A stretch of 25,032 nt of DNA from Clostridia bacterium (GCA_017530275.1 JAFXMP010000217.1:1-25032); one strand, 5' to 3'; shown: positions 8,701 through 15,410, numbered from the stretch's first letter. Made by a program: numbers and translations. Notes: generated by a model not told the origin, from the sequence alone.

Positions 8701-8823
8701 TCAGTGGATTACCCGGTGGGTAAGCCGCATCCTTTTGTTTTGGGGCTCCTGGGAGAACAGGGGCTTCTTTTCTTTTTGCGTTTTCTCTTTTTCTTCCAAT
8801 TTCTGTTTTTCCTGGTTTTCCAT
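8701..8823 (-). CDS. Possible small Lys/Glu-rich protein (40 residues)
   Basis: Read on the minus strand, an ATG at 8823-8821 follows GGGAGG with 9 bases of spacing and opens a 40-residue frame ending in TGA at 8703-8701. The first 20 residues are almost entirely Glu, Lys and Gln (MENQEKQKLEEKEKTQKEKK), which predicts a charged helix. The tail is basic (NKRMRLTHRVIH). A weak possible promoter, TTGTAT with 18 bases to CATACT, lies just upstream on the same strand. It is convergent with hemZ. I do not recognise a family; it could be a real small protein or a chance frame in A-rich sequence. The spaced Shine-Dalgarno site is the best argument for reality. Confidence 0.35.
   Translation of the reverse strand: MENQEKQKLEEKEKTQKEKKPLFSQEPQNKRMRLTHRVIH
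8744..8780 (+). terminator. Candidate intrinsic terminator after hemZ
   Basis: GGCTCCTG (8744-8751) pairs with CAGGGGCT (8758-8765) around a GGAGAA loop, with one internal G-T pair, and is followed by TCTTTTCTTTTT. This would end the left-hand operon about 90 bases past the hemZ stop. The T-richness also corresponds to Lys/Glu codons of a possible small ORF on the opposite strand, so the tract could have a coding rather than a terminator origin. Confidence 0.55.
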
Positions 8824-8921
8824 TCTTCTTCGCCTCCCGTCACAGTATGCCCCAAAACGCGCCTAAAATACAAAATTGCAAGATAATGTGCATTTTTGTG
8901 CTGGAATTTGCTAAAATAGGC

Positions 8922-8950
8922 TTGCGCCTTTTTTGTTTTTGTGGTATGCT
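8922..8950 (+). promoter_or_regulatory. Sigma-A-type promoter for the shikimate kinase paralogue
   Basis: TTGCGC (8922-8927), a 17-base spacer and TATGCT (8945-8950). Transcription would begin near 8957, about 55 bases before the ATG at 9012. This excludes the far-upstream in-frame ATG at 8847 as a start. The -10 hexamer is the same as in the aroF promoter. Confidence 0.6.
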
Positions 8951-9011
8951 TATGATAGACGAGAAAGGTACATTGTCAGTCCGAGTTGAACGAGCGCGTG
9001 GGGGTTTATTT

Positions 9012-9524
9012 ATGATAAACATGCATATTTTCCTGGTCGGCATGGCCGGAGCGGGAAAAACTAGCCTGGGCCGCAGGCTGGCGCAGAATCTGAACTGGCG
9101 CTTTGTGGACACGGATCAACGCGTGTGCGAAATGCTGGGCATGACCTCCGTGAATGAAATTTTTTCCACCCTGGGCGAGCCTTTTTACCGCAACGCGGAA
9201 ACCGGCGCGCTGATCGAACTGGTGGGCCAGCCGCCCTGCGTGGTATCCACGGGGGGCGAGCTTTGCACGTTTTCCGAAAACGTGACCATCATGAAAAATC
9301 ACGGCATTATCATCCATGTGGACCGCCCGTTGGACCAGATCATTTCTGATATCAAAACGGACCGGCGGCCATTGCTGGCAGGCGGCACCCATGAGGACGT
9401 GATCGATCAGTACAACCGCTGCATCGGCCATTACCGTGCCGCGGCGGATTACAGGCTGGATAATTCCAAGGGTTTCGTGCTGGGTATCAAGAATTTGACG
9501 GAGCTTGTGGAAAGCATCACATAA
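9012..9524 (+). CDS. aroK: Shikimate kinase paralogue
   Basis: This 171-residue P-loop kinase would phosphorylate shikimate at O-3. Its features are Walker A GMAGAGKT near the N-terminus, the DxD-type shikimate/Mg site in FVDTDQRV, GEPFYRNAE matching the family GExxFRxxE, the lid RRPLLAG, and HYRAAADYRLD matching the C-terminal Arg-Tyr-Ala-Asp pattern. The conserved GGG of the shikimate pocket is GGE here (STGGELCTF), an unusual change. The start at 9012 is chosen from the promoter position and GTGGGGG upstream; upstream in-frame ATGs lie before or inside the promoter. It has its own promoter and lies before the aroF attenuator, so it is controlled apart from it. A second, canonical kinase domain is fused to AroE in this same cluster. 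Confidence 0.8.
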   Translation: MINMHIFLVGMAGAGKTSLGRRLAQNLNWRFVDTDQRVCEMLGMTSVNEIFSTLGEPFYRNAETGALIELVGQPPCVVSTGGELCTFSENVTIMKNHGIIIHVDRPLDQIISDIKTDRRPLLAGGTHEDVIDQYNRCIGHYRAAADYRLDNSKGFVLGIKNLTELVESIT

Positions 9525-9556
9525 GACGCAATACACGAAAAATACACTTTCACCCC

Positions 9557-9585
9557 TTGACCGGTTTGGAACGGCGTGATATGCT
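9557..9585 (+). promoter_or_regulatory. Promoter of the aroF attenuator transcript
   Basis: TTGACC (9557-9562), a 17-base spacer and TATGCT (9580-9585). The start site is expected near 9592, about 25 bases before the leader peptide ATG. It lies only 32 bases after the shikimate kinase stop, with no terminator between. Confidence 0.75.
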
Positions 9586-9616
9586 ATGTGCGTTATCTTT
9601 CCAGGAGGTTTATTCT

Positions 9617-9694
9617 ATGATGATCACGCGGGCGGCTTACTATTATTATTTCAGCTTTATCGGCTTTTCCGGTAAGGCATGCCGCCGCATGTAA
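9617..9694 (+). CDS. Tyr/Phe leader peptide of the aroF attenuator (25 residues)
   Basis: This short ORF starts at ATG 9617, 8 bases after a strong AGGAGG (9603-9608), and ends in TAA at 9692-9694. Residues 8-17 are YYYYFSFIGF: four consecutive Tyr codons (9638-9649) and Phe codons at 9650, 9656 and 9665. Such a run is characteristic of leader peptides whose ribosomes stall when charged Tyr-tRNA or Phe-tRNA is scarce. The product itself is probably inert. The peptide sits between a good promoter and an intrinsic terminator, directly before the enzyme that commits carbon to Tyr and Phe synthesis. The coding is too regular and too well placed for chance. I do not know a described name for it. 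Confidence 0.85.
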   Translation: MMITRAAYYYYFSFIGFSGKACRRM

Positions 9695-9733
9695 AGGTTT
9701 ATGATCGCTGATCAAAGGCTTTACGGTGCATGC
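9677..9733 (+). promoter_or_regulatory. Antiterminator pairing of the aroF leader
   Basis: GCATGC (9677-9682) can pair with GCATGC (9728-9733), CC (9685-9686) with GG (9725-9726), and GTAAAG (9691-9696) with CTTTAC (9719-9724). This uses the 5' arm of the terminator and so excludes it. A competing protector hairpin pairs GGCGG and CTTAC (9631-9640) with GTAAG (9672-9676) and CCGCC (9682-9686), with a 5-base bulge. A ribosome stalled on the Tyr codons would block the protector and leave the antiterminator free; one reaching the stop codon would cover 9691-9696 and let the terminator form. These are pairings read by eye, not computed energies. Confidence 0.7.
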
Positions 9734-9750
9734 ATCGCAAAGCCTTTTTT
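9714..9750 (+). terminator. Intrinsic terminator (attenuator) before DAHP synthase
   Basis: AAAGGCTTT (9714-9722) is a perfect complement of AAAGCCTTT (9739-9747), around a 16-base loop containing a TGCATGCA palindrome. The T-run is 9745-9750. It lies 20 bases after the leader peptide stop and 24 bases before the aroF ATG, so it can only serve as an attenuator of the downstream gene. Confidence 0.85.
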
Positions 9751-9774
9751 CATACATTGAACAGGAGGCGCGAC

Positions 9775-10782
9775 ATGATTATTCTTCTGAAAAGCCAGGC
9801 GGATCAAAAGCAGGTGGACAACCTGAAATCCTGGCTCAAATCCATGGGCTTTGACATCCATATGTCCGTAGGCCAGACCCAGACCATCATGGGTCTGATC
9901 GGCGATACGTCACGGGTGGATATTGATGTGATCAAGAGCCTGGAAATCGTGGAAAACGTGCAGCGGGTGCAGGAACCCTATAAAAACGCTAACCGGAAAT
10001 TCCACGCGGAGGACACGGTGGTGGAGGTGGCGCCGGATGTGAAAATAGGCGGCGGGCATTTTGAAATCATTGCCGGCCCCTGCTCCGTGGAAACGGAGGA
10101 GCAGATCATATACGTGGCGAAACGGGTGAAAGCCGCCGGGGCAAAGCTGCTGCGCGGCGGCGCGTTCAAGCCCCGCACCTCACCCTACGCTTTCCAGGGG
10201 CTGCATGAGAAGGGCATTGAACTGCTGCTTCTGGCGAAAAAAGAAACAGGACTGCCCATCGTGACCGAGATCATGGACGTGAACCACCTGCCCCTGTTTG
10301 AGAATGTGGACGTGATTCAGGTGGGAGCCCGGAACATGCAGAATTTTGAATTGCTCAAGGAACTTGGGCAGTTGCGTAAGCCCATTTTATTGAAGCGCGG
10401 CCTGGCCAACACCATTCAGGAATGGCTCATGAGCGCGGAGTATATCATGGCCGGGGGCAATGAAAACGTGATCCTCTGCGAGCGCGGCATCCGCACCTTT
10501 GAGACTGCCACCCGCAATACCCTGGATCTGGCCGCCGTGCCGGTGCTGCGGAAGCTGACCCACTTGCCCGTGATCGTGGACCCCAGCCACGCCACCGGTT
10601 ACGCCTATTTGGTCAAGCCCATGGCCCTGGCCGCCACGGTGGCGGGAGCCGACGGATTGATGATCGAAGTGCATAACGACCCGCCCCACGCCCTGTCCGA
10701 CGGGGCCCAAAGCCTGACGCCTGACGCTTTTGACGACGTGGCGAAATGCGTGTTCGCCGTTCGGCCCTACGCCTGCCGATAA
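9775..10782 (+). CDS. aroF: 3-deoxy-7-phosphoheptulonate (DAHP) synthase, type I-beta
   Basis: This enzyme condenses PEP with erythrose-4-phosphate, the first and committed step of the shikimate pathway. At 335 residues it aligns along its length with the Thermotoga maritima enzyme as I recall it: an N-terminal ferredoxin-like domain (residues 1 to about 65, [20 protein letters not shown]), then the TIM barrel with AGPCSVE (100-106, metal-binding Cys103), [12 protein letters not shown] (127-138), the KRG loop, [20 protein letters not shown] (metal-binding His), IEVHNDP and ALSDGAQS. In T. maritima the N-terminal domain mediates feedback inhibition by Tyr and Phe. The ATG at 9775 after AGGAGG (9763-9768) is chosen; the in-frame ATG at 9730 lies in the terminator. 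Confidence 0.95.
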   Translation: MIILLKSQADQKQVDNLKSWLKSMGFDIHMSVGQTQTIMGLIGDTSRVDIDVIKSLEIVENVQRVQEPYKNANRKFHAEDTVVEVAPDVKIGGGHFEIIAGPCSVETEEQIIYVAKRVKAAGAKLLRGGAFKPRTSPYAFQGLHEKGIELLLLAKKETGLPIVTEIMDVNHLPLFENVDVIQVGARNMQNFELLKELGQLRKPILLKRGLANTIQEWLMSAEYIMAGGNENVILCERGIRTFETATRNTLDLAAVPVLRKLTHLPVIVDPSHATGYAYLVKPMALAATVAGADGLMIEVHNDPPHALSDGAQSLTPDAFDDVAKCVFAVRPYACR

Positions 10783-10827
10783 GACGTTTCCAGCCGGTCA
10801 TTTCTTTTCTTTCATGGCAGCTTATTC

Positions 10828-10931
10828 AGAGTGGAGAGTTGAGAGCGGAGAGTTGAGATTTGTTCAGACAGATACCAGAGCATCATATCAGACAAAATTA
10901 TCTCAACTCTCAACTCCCAACTCTCAACTCT
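10828..10931. repeat. Long palindromic repeat built from heptamers
   Basis: A 32-base left arm (10828-10859) and right arm (10900-10931) are inverted repeats matching at 28 of 32 positions, separated by 40 bases. Each arm is itself about four and a half tandem copies of a heptamer, GAGTTGA on the left and CTCAACT on the right. Outside the arms GCAG (10818-10821) and CTGC (10939-10942) also match as inverted repeats. RNA from either strand would fold into a very stable hairpin. No T-tract follows, so it is not an ordinary terminator. It looks like a small non-coding palindromic repeat family or MITE-like unit, which only genome-wide copies could confirm. Confidence 0.8.
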
Positions 10932-10979
10932 TGGAAAACTGCTTTTCCGGTATATCAGAAATTGGAAAGGGATGGAACC

Positions 10980-11447
10980 ATGCCCGCGCGTTTTGCGAAG
11001 GAAGAAGAGCTTCCCCGGATCAACGAACTGAGGAAGCAGGTGAATGATGTACACGTTTCCGGGCGGCCGGATATTTTCAAACCCGGCTTTTCGGTGGAAT
11101 TGCGTAATCATCTGTATACCATCTGGAACGATCCCAACCAGGAGATCGTGGTGGACGAACGGGACGGCGTCGTTTGCGGCTTTGCGGTGCTGAATCACAT
11201 CACGAAGCCGGAAAACCCCTTTATGTGGGTGCGGGATTATCTGGATATCGACGAGTTCTGCGTGGACGAAGCCTGCCGCCGCCAGGGCGTTGCCCGGGAA
11301 ATGATGGATTTTGTCAAGGCTTACGCCAAAGAAAAGGGTTTTTCCAAAATCGAGCTGAACATGTGGGAATTCAACCGGGACGCGCTGGCCTGCTATGAAG
11401 CCCTGGGTTTTTCCACTTATCGGCGGTATATGGAGATGAACGTATGA
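10980..11447 (+). CDS. GNAT-family N-acetyltransferase (RimI-like)
   Basis: This 156-residue protein has the GNAT acetyl-CoA-binding core. Motif A reads FCVDEACRRQGVAREMMDF, with the pyrophosphate-binding (R/Q)xxGxA-type RRQGVA. It is followed by LNMWEFNRDALACYEALGFST, the usual motif B with Asn and Tyr before a Gly-Phe. Such enzymes acetylate amines of proteins or small molecules; the substrate is unknown. The ATG at 10980 is chosen, because an in-frame start at 10860 would lie inside the palindromic repeat. The gene shares a 4-base overlap with the next GNAT gene. It lies between aroF and tyrA, but nothing in its sequence ties it to aromatic metabolism. Confidence 0.85.
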   Translation: MPARFAKEEELPRINELRKQVNDVHVSGRPDIFKPGFSVELRNHLYTIWNDPNQEIVVDERDGVVCGFAVLNHITKPENPFMWVRDYLDIDEFCVDEACRRQGVAREMMDFVKAYAKEKGFSKIELNMWEFNRDALACYEALGFSTYRRYMEMNV

Positions 11448-11995
11448 ATAAGACAGGCACCCAAAGGATTGAGACGGAAAGGCTGATCCTGCGTCCGTTC
11501 GTGGCGGAGGACGCGGAGGATATGTATCGGAATTGGGCCTCTGACCCGGAAGTGACGAAATTTCTGACCTGGCCCACCCATACAAGCGTGGAAATATCCA
11601 AAATGTTATTGAATGACTGGATTCCCCGGTATGACGACGGCGGATATTTCAACTGGGCCATCGAATGGAAAGGAAACGGCGGGGTGATCGGCAATATTTC
11701 CGTGGTGCGGCTGCGGGAGGATATTGACGAGGCGGAAATCGGGTACTGTATGAGCAAGGCTTATTGGGGCCGGGGCATCATGCCGGAAGCGTTGAAGGCC
11801 GTGATGGATTATCTGTTTGATACGGCGGGGATGAACCGCGTATCCGCGTGCCATGACGCAAACAATCCCAAGTCCGGCCGGGTGATGGAAAAGGCGGGCA
11901 TGAAGAAGGAAGGCGTGCTGCGCCAGTCGGGGAAAAACAATCAAGGCATCTGCGACGCGGTATGGCACGCGATGGTCCGCAGCGACAGAGAATAG
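11444..11995 (+). CDS. GNAT-family N-acetyltransferase (RimJ/RimL-like)
   Basis: This 183-residue protein begins TERLILRPFVAEDAEDMY, the standard opening of the RimJ/RimL (Acetyltransf_3) branch. The acetyl-CoA motif is SKAYWGRGIMPEALKAVMDY and motif B is ACHDANNPKSGRVMEKAGM. Its ATG overlaps the stop of the preceding GNAT gene (ATGA), so the two are translationally coupled. RimJ/RimL enzymes acetylate ribosomal protein N-termini, but most relatives in Firmicutes are uncharacterised and some acetylate antibiotics or small metabolites. The stop is 20 bases from tyrA. Confidence 0.85.
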   Translation: MNKTGTQRIETERLILRPFVAEDAEDMYRNWASDPEVTKFLTWPTHTSVEISKMLLNDWIPRYDDGGYFNWAIEWKGNGGVIGNISVVRLREDIDEAEIGYCMSKAYWGRGIMPEALKAVMDYLFDTAGMNRVSACHDANNPKSGRVMEKAGMKKEGVLRQSGKNNQGICDAVWHAMVRSDRE

Positions 11996-12015
11996 AATAA
12001 AGGCGGTGCTTCTCT

Positions 12016-12849
12016 ATGATTTTCGGCATTGTGGGCTTGGGGCTCATCGGCGGCAGCCTGGCCCGGAGCATAAAATATCATTCGGACAATACGGTACTTG
12101 GAGCCGATATCAACGAAACGGCGCTTTTGCAGGCCCAGATGGTGAACGCCATTGACGGGGAACTGAAGGAAGAAAACTTAGGGGAATGCGACGTGACGCT
12201 GATTGCCCTGTACCCGAAGGCTTCGGTGGATTGGGCGCTGGCTCACCTGAACGCCTTCAAGCCCGGCAGTCTGGTGATCGACTGCTGCGGCGTGAAGCGG
12301 TACGTGTGCGACAGGCTGTTCCCTGCCTTTGCGGGGAACCAAGCCGTGTTCATGGGCGGCCATCCCATGGCGGGCCGGGAGCGCAGCGGCTTTTCCTACG
12401 CTCAGGACGATCTGTTTGAAAACGCTTCCATGATCTTAGCCCCAGCTCCCGGCACGGAGATCGAAACCATCCGCCGGGCCAAGGAAATCTTTCTTTCCAT
12501 TGGCTTTGGAAGGGTCAGGTTCACTACGCCCCAGGAACACGATGAAATGATCGCTTTTACTTCTCAACTGGCTCACGTGGTTTCCAGCGCTTATGTGAAA
12601 ACGCCCCTGGCTCCCAAACATAAGGGCTTTTCCGCCGGGAGCTTCAAGGATATGACGCGGGTGGCAAGGCTCAATGAAACCATGTGGACGGAGCTTTTTT
12701 TGGAAAACGACGATCTGCTTTTGGCGGAAACTCAGCATTTGATCGACCGGCTGACCGAGTACCGTGACGCGCTGCAAGACCGGGACGAAGGAAAGCTTAA
12801 AAGCCTGCTGCGGGAAGGCCGGGAAATCAAGGAAGCATTGGAGGATTGA
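12016..12849 (+). CDS. tyrA: Prephenate dehydrogenase
   Basis: This enzyme oxidatively decarboxylates prephenate to 4-hydroxyphenylpyruvate with NAD(P), the committed tyrosine step. The 277-residue protein begins with the dinucleotide-binding motif GLGLIGGS (residues 7-14). It contains GGHPMAGRERSGF, a family hallmark, and LAHVVSSAY with its conserved His. There is no ACT domain after the catalytic region, so allosteric Tyr inhibition through ACT is not expected, in contrast to several Bacillus-type enzymes of about 370 residues. AAAGGCGG precedes the ATG. Chorismate mutase is separate here, further down the cluster. Confidence 0.93.
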   Translation: MIFGIVGLGLIGGSLARSIKYHSDNTVLGADINETALLQAQMVNAIDGELKEENLGECDVTLIALYPKASVDWALAHLNAFKPGSLVIDCCGVKRYVCDRLFPAFAGNQAVFMGGHPMAGRERSGFSYAQDDLFENASMILAPAPGTEIETIRRAKEIFLSIGFGRVRFTTPQEHDEMIAFTSQLAHVVSSAYVKTPLAPKHKGFSAGSFKDMTRVARLNETMWTELFLENDDLLLAETQHLIDRLTEYRDALQDRDEGKLKSLLREGREIKEALED

Positions 12850-12909
12850 CCGCCGGATGGCCGCTTATGACATTTCAGATGGAATAACGTATCATTGGGA
12901 AATTATATC

Positions 12910-12938
12910 TGGCGCTTCTTCCCGCTCGGCGCTATACT
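12910..12938 (+). promoter_or_regulatory. Possible internal promoter before the DUF6440 gene and aroB
   Basis: TATACT (12933-12938) is a good -10 element, 34 bases before the DUF6440 start codon, in the 123-base gap after tyrA. The matching -35 is poor (TGGCGC at 12910-12915, 17-base spacer). If active it would let aroB to aroQ be made independently of the aroF attenuator. Confidence 0.35.
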
Positions 12939-12972
12939 GCTCCTGTAACAAAATCAAAAGGAGGCATACGAT

Positions 12973-13149
12973 ATGAGCGATCGGTTTGAGTTTATTGAAA
13001 AGAAAGGCTTGATGGAAGGAACCAGGATCATCGTTGATAAAGAAACGGGGGTCCAGTATTTGATGGCTCACTGGACGAATATCGGGGGCATCACGGTGCT
13101 GGTGGATAAGGATGGAAAGCCGCTGCTTGATCCCAGATACGCAAAGTGA
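12973..13149 (+). CDS. DUF6440-like small protein (58 residues)
   Basis: This ORF starts at ATG 12973, 8 bases after a very strong AAAAGGAGG (12956-12964), and ends TGA 13147-13149. The protein is acidic/basic mixed with two beta-rich blocks, RIIVDKETGVQYLM (residues 18-31) and GGITVLVDKDGKPLLD (38-53). The TGVQYL and VLVDxDGKP blocks match the DUF6440 family, as I recall it, of small Firmicutes proteins. Its function is unknown. There is no signal peptide or membrane segment. It ends only 9 bases before the aroB start and its stop codon region provides the aroB ribosome binding site, so the two are almost certainly co-transcribed. Confidence 0.8.
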   Translation: MSDRFEFIEKKGLMEGTRIIVDKETGVQYLMAHWTNIGGITVLVDKDGKPLLDPRYAK

Positions 13150-13158
13150 GGAATGAGC

Positions 13159-14202
13159 ATGGAACGGGTGCATATCAAAACAGATCGGGAATACGACGTG
13201 CTGATCGGGCCGGGGCTGCTGGCGCGTGTTGGAGAAATCACCGGCCAGGCGGTGCGCCCCTGCAAGGCTGCCATCATCACGGACGACACCGTGCGCATCC
13301 TGTACGGGGAAGCGGTGGCGGACAGCCTGGAAAAAGCGGGGTTTGAAACGGACATTTGGGCCTTTCCCCACGGAGAAAAGAATAAAAGCATGAATACTTT
13401 GGCCCATGCCCTGGAATGGCTGGGCAGCGTCGGGCTTTCCCGGTCCGATTTGGTGGTGGCCTTAGGCGGCGGCGTGCCCGGCGATTTGGCGGGCTTCGCG
13501 GCGGCGGTCTACAATCGGGGCACCCGGTTCGTTCAAATTCCGACGACCCTATTGGCGGCGGTGGATTCCTCCGTGGGCGGCAAAACGGCGGTGGACCTGC
13601 GGGCCGGAAAGAACATGGCCGGGGCCTTTCACCAGCCGGAACTGGTGCTGTGCGATACCGATGTGATCCGCGCCCTGCCCGCCGAATTAAAAAGGGACGG
13701 GCTGGCCGAAATGCTGAAATACGGCGTGCTGACCGACCCGGACTTGTTTGCTTCCCTCCACACCAGCGCCTGGGAAAAGGATATGGAACGGGTCATCACT
13801 CGATGCGTATCCATCAAGCGGGCCTATGTGTTAGGGGACGAAAAGGACAACGGGAAGCGCCAGTTTTTGAATTTGGGCCACACCTTCGGCCACGCCGTGG
13901 AGCTTTGCTCCGGCTTTACCCTAAGTCACGGCCAGGGGGTGGGCGTTGGCATGGTCATGGCGGCGCGGGCGGCGGGTATGGACCCCGCCGTGATCGAAGA
14001 AGCATGCTTAGCCTGCGGCCTGCCCATCCGGGTTCCATATTCCGCGTCAGAACTGACTACGGCGGCTCTCCACGATAAAAAGCGCCGGGGCGGAAAAATC
14101 ACCCTGGTTTTGCCGGAAGCCATCGGGAAATGTTATCTGAAAACCATCGACATTTCTGAATTGCCCGCGTATTTCGTTCGGGGCACGGGGGAAACGCCAT
14201 GA
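13159..14202 (+). CDS. aroB: 3-dehydroquinate synthase
   Basis: This enzyme converts DAHP to 3-dehydroquinate, the second step of the shikimate pathway, using NAD and a divalent metal. The 347-residue protein carries the NAD-binding GGGVPGDLAGF (residues 103-113), the PTTLLAAVDSSVGGKTAVD stretch, and the three metal ligands Glu184 (DGLAE), His241 (NLGHTFGH) and His257 (SHGQG). An ATG at 13153 is also in frame, but GAGGA (13148-13152) abuts it and is 6 bases from the ATG at 13159, so the latter is preferred. The stop overlaps the aroA start by 4 bases. Confidence 0.95.
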   Translation: MERVHIKTDREYDVLIGPGLLARVGEITGQAVRPCKAAIITDDTVRILYGEAVADSLEKAGFETDIWAFPHGEKNKSMNTLAHALEWLGSVGLSRSDLVVALGGGVPGDLAGFAAAVYNRGTRFVQIPTTLLAAVDSSVGGKTAVDLRAGKNMAGAFHQPELVLCDTDVIRALPAELKRDGLAEMLKYGVLTDPDLFASLHTSAWEKDMERVITRCVSIKRAYVLGDEKDNGKRQFLNLGHTFGHAVELCSGFTLSHGQGVGVGMVMAARAAGMDPAVIEEACLACGLPIRVPYSASELTTAALHDKKRRGGKITLVLPEAIGKCYLKTIDISELPAYFVRGTGETP

Positions 14203-15410
14203 ATGTAACGGTTTATCCTGGCCCGCTTCATGGCGGCGTAACGGCCCCGCCCTCCAAATCCCACGTGCACCGGCTGCTGATCGCCGCCGCCCTGTGCGGG
14301 AAAAGGCAGGAAACGGCCATCCGCTGTCCGGGCAAAAATGAAGACATAGCCGCCACCATCCATTGTCTGCGAGCCTTGAACACAGAAATCGAGCGGAACG
14401 GAGAACGGTATACGGTGTGCCGCCGCGTTTCCCTTTTCTCCATGGCGCCCAGTGATTCCCTGGACTGTGGCGAAAGCGGCTCCACATTGCGGTTTCTTTT
14501 GCCCCTCTGTTCGGCGGGGCGTCATCCCGTATTGCTTACAGGCCGGGGCCGCCTGCCCAGCCGTCCCAACGGGCCGCTGCTGGAGGCTTTGCGGGCCCAC
14601 GGGGCGAAGATCGACGGCGATTTCCTGCCGCTGACCGTAAACGGCGGCCTCCAGCCGGGGGATTTTTCCCTGCCGGGGAATATCAGCAGCCAATACTTCA
14701 CCGGATTGCTATTTGTTCTGCCGTTATTAAGTGGAGACAGCACTTTGATTTATACCTCCCCCCTGGAATCCATGCCCTATGTGGATTTGACCTTATCCGT
14801 CCTGCGGCGGTTCGGCACCCGTATCGAAGATATGGAAAACGGCTGGCGCATCCCCGGCAATCAGCGCTATATTTCCCCGGGAACCGTGGAAGCGGAGGGG
14901 GATTGGAGCGCCGCCGCTTTCTGGCTGGGAGCGAACAGCTTAGGCAGCGCCGTCGCTGTGGCGGGCCTGAACCGTTCTTCCTGCCAGGGGGACAAAGCCA
15001 TCGAAAAACTGCTTTCCCAAATTGGCGGGGAAATCGACGTGACTGACACGCCGGACTTAATGCCCATCCTTTCCGCCGTGGCCGCTGCTCTGCCGGGGAA
15101 AACCACCCGTATCATCGGCGCGGCCCGCCTGCGGCTCAAGGAATCGGATAGAATTTATGCCATGGCGCAGACCATTTTGGCCCTCGGCGGAAACGCGGAG
15201 GAACTGCCGGACGGCTTAGTGATTCATGGGACAAAGCTGCAAGGCGGCACGGTGAACGGGCAGAACGATCATCGGGTGGTCATGAGCGCCGCTGTCGCCG
15301 CCACGGCCTGCGAGGGTCCCGTGACCATCCTGAGCGCGGAGGCGGTGAACAAATCCTACCCCCATTTCTGGCGGGATTTTGAAGCGTTGGGAGGGAGAAT
15401 CCATGGCTGA
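14199..15410 (+). CDS. aroA: 5-enolpyruvylshikimate-3-phosphate (EPSP) synthase
   Basis: This enzyme transfers enolpyruvate from PEP to shikimate-3-phosphate. At 403 residues it is slightly shorter than the common 425-430. Seen motifs are PPSKSHVHR (Lys20, Arg25), CGESGSTLRFLLP (residues 90-102; the ESGST form is typical of clostridial AroA), LPSRPNGPL (119-127, with Asn where Met is usual in the RPM motif), the catalytic Asp in TPDLMPILSA, RLKESDRI, NDHRVVMS and the C-terminal Lys in VNKSYPHFW. The start codon overlaps the aroB stop (ATGA) and the end overlaps aroC by 8 bases. Confidence 0.95.
   Translation: MNVTVYPGPLHGGVTAPPSKSHVHRLLIAAALCGKRQETAIRCPGKNEDIAATIHCLRALNTEIERNGERYTVCRRVSLFSMAPSDSLDCGESGSTLRFLLPLCSAGRHPVLLTGRGRLPSRPNGPLLEALRAHGAKIDGDFLPLTVNGGLQPGDFSLPGNISSQYFTGLLFVLPLLSGDSTLIYTSPLESMPYVDLTLSVLRRFGTRIEDMENGWRIPGNQRYISPGTVEAEGDWSAAAFWLGANSLGSAVAVAGLNRSSCQGDKAIEKLLSQIGGEIDVTDTPDLMPILSAVAAALPGKTTRIIGAARLRLKESDRIYAMAQTILALGGNAEELPDGLVIHGTKLQGGTVNGQNDHRVVMSAAVAATACEGPVTILSAEAVNKSYPHFWRDFEALGGRIHG

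Noticed and set aside
8660..8886. Phe/Ser-rich plus-strand ORFs after hemZ
   Set aside because: They translate the pyrimidine-rich terminator tract and have no ribosome binding site. The minus-strand frame in the same place is more protein-like.
8847..9011. 55-residue N-terminal extension of the shikimate kinase paralogue
   Set aside because: The extension is upstream of or inside the promoter at 8922-8950, unlike the family, and the ATG at 9012 begins directly before the P-loop strand.
10860..10979. 40-residue upstream extension of the first GNAT protein
   Set aside because: It would be encoded by the palindromic repeat, and the ATG at 10980 gives the normal GNAT beginning.
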